64,000 nt of DNA. It comes from Tritrichomonas musculus. Taxonomy: Eukaryota; Parabasalia; Tritrichomonadida; Tritrichomonadidae. Made by a program: the position numbers and the translations under genes. Where the stretch lies: positions 2,294,001-2,358,000 of the forward strand of contig JAPFFF010000014.1 in the NCBI GenBank assembly GCA_039105265.1, given 5' to 3'. Shown here piece by piece: positions 60,585-64,000 of this stretch (the first letter of the stretch is position 1; each line of letters begins with the position of its first letter). Under the pieces are notes generated by a model, which was not told where the DNA came from, searched no databases, and saw only the letters and a program-made list of their open reading frames with translations.

Positions 60585-61883
60585 ATGAATTTCCCTCAAC
60601 CTCCACAGCCTCCTCAGCCTCCTCAGCCTCCTCCAACTCAGCATAATCAGCCTATCCAACCTCCACAGCCAGTTATTCAAAGAAATTCGCAGCAGTCAAC
60701 AAATGAAATACAAAGAACGCAAACTCCTATTCCAATAATTAATCCTAATATCCAATATCCTAGATATCCGCAGCAAGTTCATCCACAGCCAAAAATTAAC
60801 CAAAAAGCGCAGAGTAATCGACGAAAAAATCAAAAAACTTCGTTTCCTCAGCCTTTCCCAAACGTAGTGAACCCTCAGCCAAGTGTAGATTTTTCTCAAC
60901 CTCAATTGAAAATGAATTTTTTAAAAGCTCAGGAACTTTTACCAGATCGTCGCGAATTGTTTTTTGAACTTATCAAGGAATTTCCCAATAATCAGCAGCA
61001 GTATTACCAAATACTCAATGAACTCATGATTAAATTTGCTGATGATAATGTATATCGTTACTTTCGTGAGCCACGTGTTCCACGTGTTTTCAAAGCCATT
61101 ACCGCAATCAAGCCTACGTATTATCTTGCTACCTTTTCATCACAGAAAGAATTTAAACCACAGCCAAAAGATAGAACTCCTGATGTTTTATATATTGCAT
61201 CATATGTCGCATTTCAAGCAGATCCTAGTATCATAAAAATGATGAATTTGTTTGTTAATAATTCAAACTTAACTCCTCTATCTTTTGGTGAGCCTGATGA
61301 AGCACCTTTTTTCCGTCTTGGAACAGGAGATAAAGTTCCTCCATCAATGATATTAAATACAGCACGTGTATCATATAATATTTTGTATTGGTTAGTTGTT
61401 CAAGCAGTTAGATTAAAAAGCCCTGAAGAGTTTATCAACGAGTATTACTCATCAAAAGTAAAAAATATTAGTCCACTGCCTCAGAAATTAATTTCAAAAT
61501 GCCAATTTTGTAACAATTTTTATGATGCATTTTCTTTAATCAGGGATATTCAGCGTAGAGGTGATTCAATATGCCCTACATGTGGAAAGAGAATTCCAAA
61601 TAATCAGTTTATTTTTGATAATCAATCTATTCACGACGAGAGTCCAGAAAAAAAGAAGTATCGGATACAGCTTTTTGATATAATGCATCAGCCTTTTTTG
61701 AAAAAATTCATGAAATTTGACGACCAAGTCTGTAATTCAGTGTTTAACTACGATCCAAATCAAAGTATTTTGAATAATAATTTGGAAAAAGCAGATGAAA
61801 GTGGCATGGGTAATGATTTAGATAATTTAAATGATTACATTTGCTCAATGATAAATTATTTTGGTGATAATGCTTTTGAATAA
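60585..61883 (+). CDS. Pro/Gln-rich protein with zinc-ribbon motif
   Basis: A 432-residue protein. The first 110 residues are a Pro/Gln-rich low-complexity head (NFPQPPQPPQPPQPPP). Residues about 110-430 are folded and without a family I recognise; they include FLKAQELLPDRRELFFELIK and a CxxC-x22-CxxC zinc ribbon (CQFCNNF ... CPTCGKR, about 306-334). No signal peptide or membrane helix. The divergent partner and composition suggest a nuclear or RNA/chromatin role, but that is inference. The start follows a Trichomonas-like CCTTTC word by a few bases. Confidence 0.75.
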   Translation: MNFPQPPQPPQPPQPPPTQHNQPIQPPQPVIQRNSQQSTNEIQRTQTPIPIINPNIQYPRYPQQVHPQPKINQKAQSNRRKNQKTSFPQPFPNVVNPQPSVDFSQPQLKMNFLKAQELLPDRRELFFELIKEFPNNQQQYYQILNELMIKFADDNVYRYFREPRVPRVFKAITAIKPTYYLATFSSQKEFKPQPKDRTPDVLYIASYVAFQADPSIIKMMNLFVNNSNLTPLSFGEPDEAPFFRLGTGDKVPPSMILNTARVSYNILYWLVVQAVRLKSPEEFINEYYSSKVKNISPLPQKLISKCQFCNNFYDAFSLIRDIQRRGDSICPTCGKRIPNNQFIFDNQSIHDESPEKKKYRIQLFDIMHQPFLKKFMKFDDQVCNSVFNYDPNQSILNNNLEKADESGMGNDLDNLNDYICSMINYFGDNAFE

Positions 61884-62056
61884 TCTTAGCTTAACATATT
61901 TCAGCTTTTCTTTTCAAAAAATGCTCTTATATTTGGAGTTATTTTTATAATAATGATATTGTTGTGTAAAAATTATAGATTTTCAACTAAAAGAATGTTT
62001 TTTTTCAATTTTTAAAATTTCTGAAATGTGATTTGAAATTTATATTTTTATGGAAA
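61884..62056. other. Short intergenic spacer
   Basis: AT-rich, contains TTTCAATTTTTAA near 62004 as a possible initiator for the following gene. Confidence 0.4.
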
Positions 62057-63025
62057 ATGAAGAAGCAATCAATACCAAAATGGAATAAAAGAGGTGAACA
62101 TATTAATATTTTAAATATTCCATGTATATTACCTCCGAATACCAAAGCGCCTGTGCTTCATTCAATACTACTTCGATCTCGTTATGAAGAAATACAGTAT
62201 CTATTAGCGCATCTTGAACAAGAAACACCAAATATTATTAAATTTGATAGTTCCCTTTCTAATTCTAATACTTTTACATACAATTCAGAAGGATATCGAA
62301 ATGATAATAATCGTAATCAAATCAGAGCTAGAGATTCGCTATTTATCGAAAGAAAAAATTTAATTAATTCTATTGATGCTATTTATCCATCTTTTCGGGT
62401 TCCTGGTGCAATTAGGATATCATATGTAAAGTGCAAAAGAAAATTTTATATAAATAACCCAAATTTAATTGGGCTCATCCTTGGCCCGAGAGGAGGATCA
62501 TTAAAGCAAATGGAAAATGAGTTAGGTGTGCATGTTTCGATAAGAGGTAAAGGATCAAATCCTAATCCAAAAGCAGAGTCAAATCAAGATCAAGACCAAT
62601 TGCATGCCCTTATTGAAAGTGATACAGAAAGTAAGATCGATGAATGTATCAAAAGACTGGAGCAACTATTAATTCCAATTCCAGATTCAGAAAATGAAAG
62701 GAAAAAGCAGCAATTGTCAGAACTCGCAAGGCTTCGAGGGCATGTTTCAACATCTTCTTTACTTGATGAGGAAAATCAAAACTCGGCATTAATTAAGAAA
62801 CAAAAAAATCCTCCATGGATTAATGATTTACTTAATATTGATGATACAGATGAATTGATTAAAGAAGTTGCAGATCAAGTTGTAGCAGATATCGATAGTG
62901 GGATTGTTCCTGAAGATACTACTTCAAATATATTTGATAAATATAAAATTAATTTAGATAGAATGGATTTGTCTCTATTAGTTCCTGAACCAACCGTCCC
63001 AGGACTAGATGAGGTGTGTGAATAA
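62057..63025 (+). CDS. SF1: SF1/BBP-like branchpoint-binding protein (KH/STAR type)
   Basis: A 322-residue protein, started at the ATG of MKKQSIPKW because the frame before it lacks an ATG. Residues about 75-230 follow splicing factor 1: ERKNLINSIDAIYPSFRVPG (helix before the KH), NNPNLIGLILGPRGGSLKQM (KH with the GPRG loop), HVSIRGKGS, LHALIES and the QUA2-like LSELARLRG. The zinc knuckles of animal SF1 are absent; the C-terminus is acidic. In the family it binds the intron branch point (ACTAAC in trichomonads) during early spliceosome assembly. The N-terminal SKWD-like U2AF ligand motif is only weakly suggested by PKWNKRG. No intron is visible in this window. Confidence 0.88.
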   Translation: MKKQSIPKWNKRGEHINILNIPCILPPNTKAPVLHSILLRSRYEEIQYLLAHLEQETPNIIKFDSSLSNSNTFTYNSEGYRNDNNRNQIRARDSLFIERKNLINSIDAIYPSFRVPGAIRISYVKCKRKFYINNPNLIGLILGPRGGSLKQMENELGVHVSIRGKGSNPNPKAESNQDQDQLHALIESDTESKIDECIKRLEQLLIPIPDSENERKKQQLSELARLRGHVSTSSLLDEENQNSALIKKQKNPPWINDLLNIDDTDELIKEVADQVVADIDSGIVPEDTTSNIFDKYKINLDRMDLSLLVPEPTVPGLDEVCE

Positions 63026-63290
63026 AATATAACTTTTTGTTTAAAAGCCACTTTCTTTATTTTTTATCCTAATGAGGTAATTAGCTAAAAAGTGAGGAAA
63101 TAGAAGGGAAAAAGCATAAATATTAATATATATATTTATTCAAAACAATATTTTTTTTTTTCATTTCATATATATATGATTTCTAATATAAATATTTAAA
63201 TCTTGATAATGCAAAAATGTAATTATCTGAAAAAATTAAAGAAGATAGTGAGGTGGTACATATTCTTATTTTTGCATGAAGTAATCATTA
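63026..63290. other. Convergent 3' spacer
   Basis: AT-rich; lies between the 3' ends of the SF1-like and EGF-like genes. No gene. Confidence 0.45.
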
Positions 63291-64000
63291 TTAGATAGTA
63301 ATTATATGTGAAATAAAATCAACGATCCGGCTTTCTTCTCCAATTTCTTGTTGAATCTGGTGCATATACCATTTATTTAATGGAAGAACTTCTGTATTAT
63401 CATTTCTTGAATCGAAAGATAGGCGTTTATGCCATAAAACTGCTGCTGTAAAAAAAACTATCAATAAAGCCATTATTATATATGTATAAAGAGATAAAGA
63501 ATACGAGGAATCTTGGTTAAAATCTATTTCAAATTGTGTGGACCAGAACTCGTTATCAAAAGATAAACTGCTTTTAAATGTGCCTTTACGTATTGATGGA
63601 CAATAGCATTTGAAGTAGGTTCTATTCAAAACTTCACCATATGATATGAATGTTCCAAATCGGCAAAAAACTTCATCTGGTTTGAAGCGTTTAATTTTGC
63701 TGGCGACAAAATAAATTTCAGTATTCTCAGAATTGCATTTATTAGGTGTGTAAGAAGAAATATTTGGTAAAGGCCTTTTGCATGAATTAATGCCATCTCC
63801 AAAATAATTTTTTTTGCATTCGCATTTATTTGGTTCAATGCATATTCCATTATAATGGCACTTGACATCGCAAGTCCAACACCCTTCAGGACTATTTGGA
63901 TTGCCATAAAAATTTGAATTTATGCACTCGCAATTACCATCTTGAGTAATTTTGGTATTTGGACTAGTACAAAAACGAGTCATATTTTTGCTTGTAAATT
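63291..64000 (-). CDS. EGF-like cysteine-rich single-pass membrane protein (5' end outside window)
   Basis: The frame stays open to the right edge, so the N-terminus and signal peptide are missing. The visible 235 residues have EGF-like Cys-rich units (CECINSNFYGNPNSPEGC, CDVKCHYNGICIEPNKCECK), a further extracellular part with paired Cys, one hydrophobic helix (TYIIMALLIVFFTAAVLW, about 170-187) and a cytoplasmic tail of about 45 residues. Type I membrane topology with an adhesive or receptor-like ectodomain is likely. Confidence 0.8.
   Translation of the reverse strand, partial: FTSKNMTRFCTSPNTKITQDGNCECINSNFYGNPNSPEGCWTCDVKCHYNGICIEPNKCECKKNYFGDGINSCKRPLPNISSYTPNKCNSENTEIYFVASKIKRFKPDEVFCRFGTFISYGEVLNRTYFKCYCPSIRKGTFKSSLSFDNEFWSTQFEIDFNQDSSYSLSLYTYIIMALLIVFFTAAVLWHKRLSFDSRNDNTEVLPLNKWYMHQIQQEIGEESRIVDFISHIITI

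Noticed and set aside
62033-62056. 8-codon N-terminal extension of the SF1-like protein
   Set aside because: It begins at TTG; the first in-frame ATG is at 62057.
1-64000. Introns of the trichomonad type
   Set aside because: I did not see the extended 3' splice motif (ACTAACACACAG) within the genes, and all long frames are continuous.

Overview
The window is very AT-rich (coding regions roughly 28-35% GC, gaps much lower), its genes are intronless, and its families point to a parabasalid flagellate (trichomonad), most likely Tritrichomonas. The diagnostic families are BspA-type leucine-rich repeat proteins, TKL-like kinases joined to Sel1 repeats, DUF3447-type ankyrin segments, and initiator-like TCATTT motifs 9-13 bases before several start codons. 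The genus is inference; parabasalid is well supported.

Layout. 1-5.6 kb: the 3' part of a kinase-Sel1 gene, then a small membrane-anchored BspA-like surface protein. 5.6-10.6 kb: gene-free, holding several nested short inverted-repeat elements. 10.6-24.7 kb: one large Mutator-like DNA transposon with about 1.04-kb, nearly identical terminal inverted repeats and a matching 8-bp target duplication (AATTATAA). It encodes an intact-looking transposase with a host-type ankyrin region, an AT-hook-like segment, a zinc finger, a MULE catalytic core and a SWIM finger; the rest of its interior is decayed and carries nested elements. 24.7-26 kb: a broken ankyrin fragment related to the transposase N-terminus.

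26-46 kb: housekeeping and signalling genes (PPP phosphatase, a kinase with two UBR-type zinc fingers, a 960-residue BspA-like protein, a discoidin-like protein, a giant HECT ubiquitin ligase), interrupted by inverted-repeat elements. A kinase C-terminal tail lies in frame just past the HECT stop codon. 46-49.6 kb: a 1.4-kb mariner-like element, then relics of an ankyrin gene and of a dynein heavy chain.

49.6-64 kb: a BspA-kinase-Sel1 protein of 1815 residues whose 3' end runs into a minisatellite in which almost every unit contains a stop codon; then a compact gene-rich stretch: C2 protein, UBE2T-like E2, NDR/LATS-type kinase, a divergent pair (possible bromodomain protein and a zinc-ribbon protein), SF1/BBP-like branchpoint-binding protein, and an EGF-like membrane protein cut by the window edge.

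Functionally the window is dominated by protein phosphorylation (four kinases, one phosphatase), ubiquitin (E2, HECT E3, UBR-box kinase) and surface or scaffold repeat proteins. No tRNA, rRNA, CRISPR array or canonical trichomonad intron was recognised.
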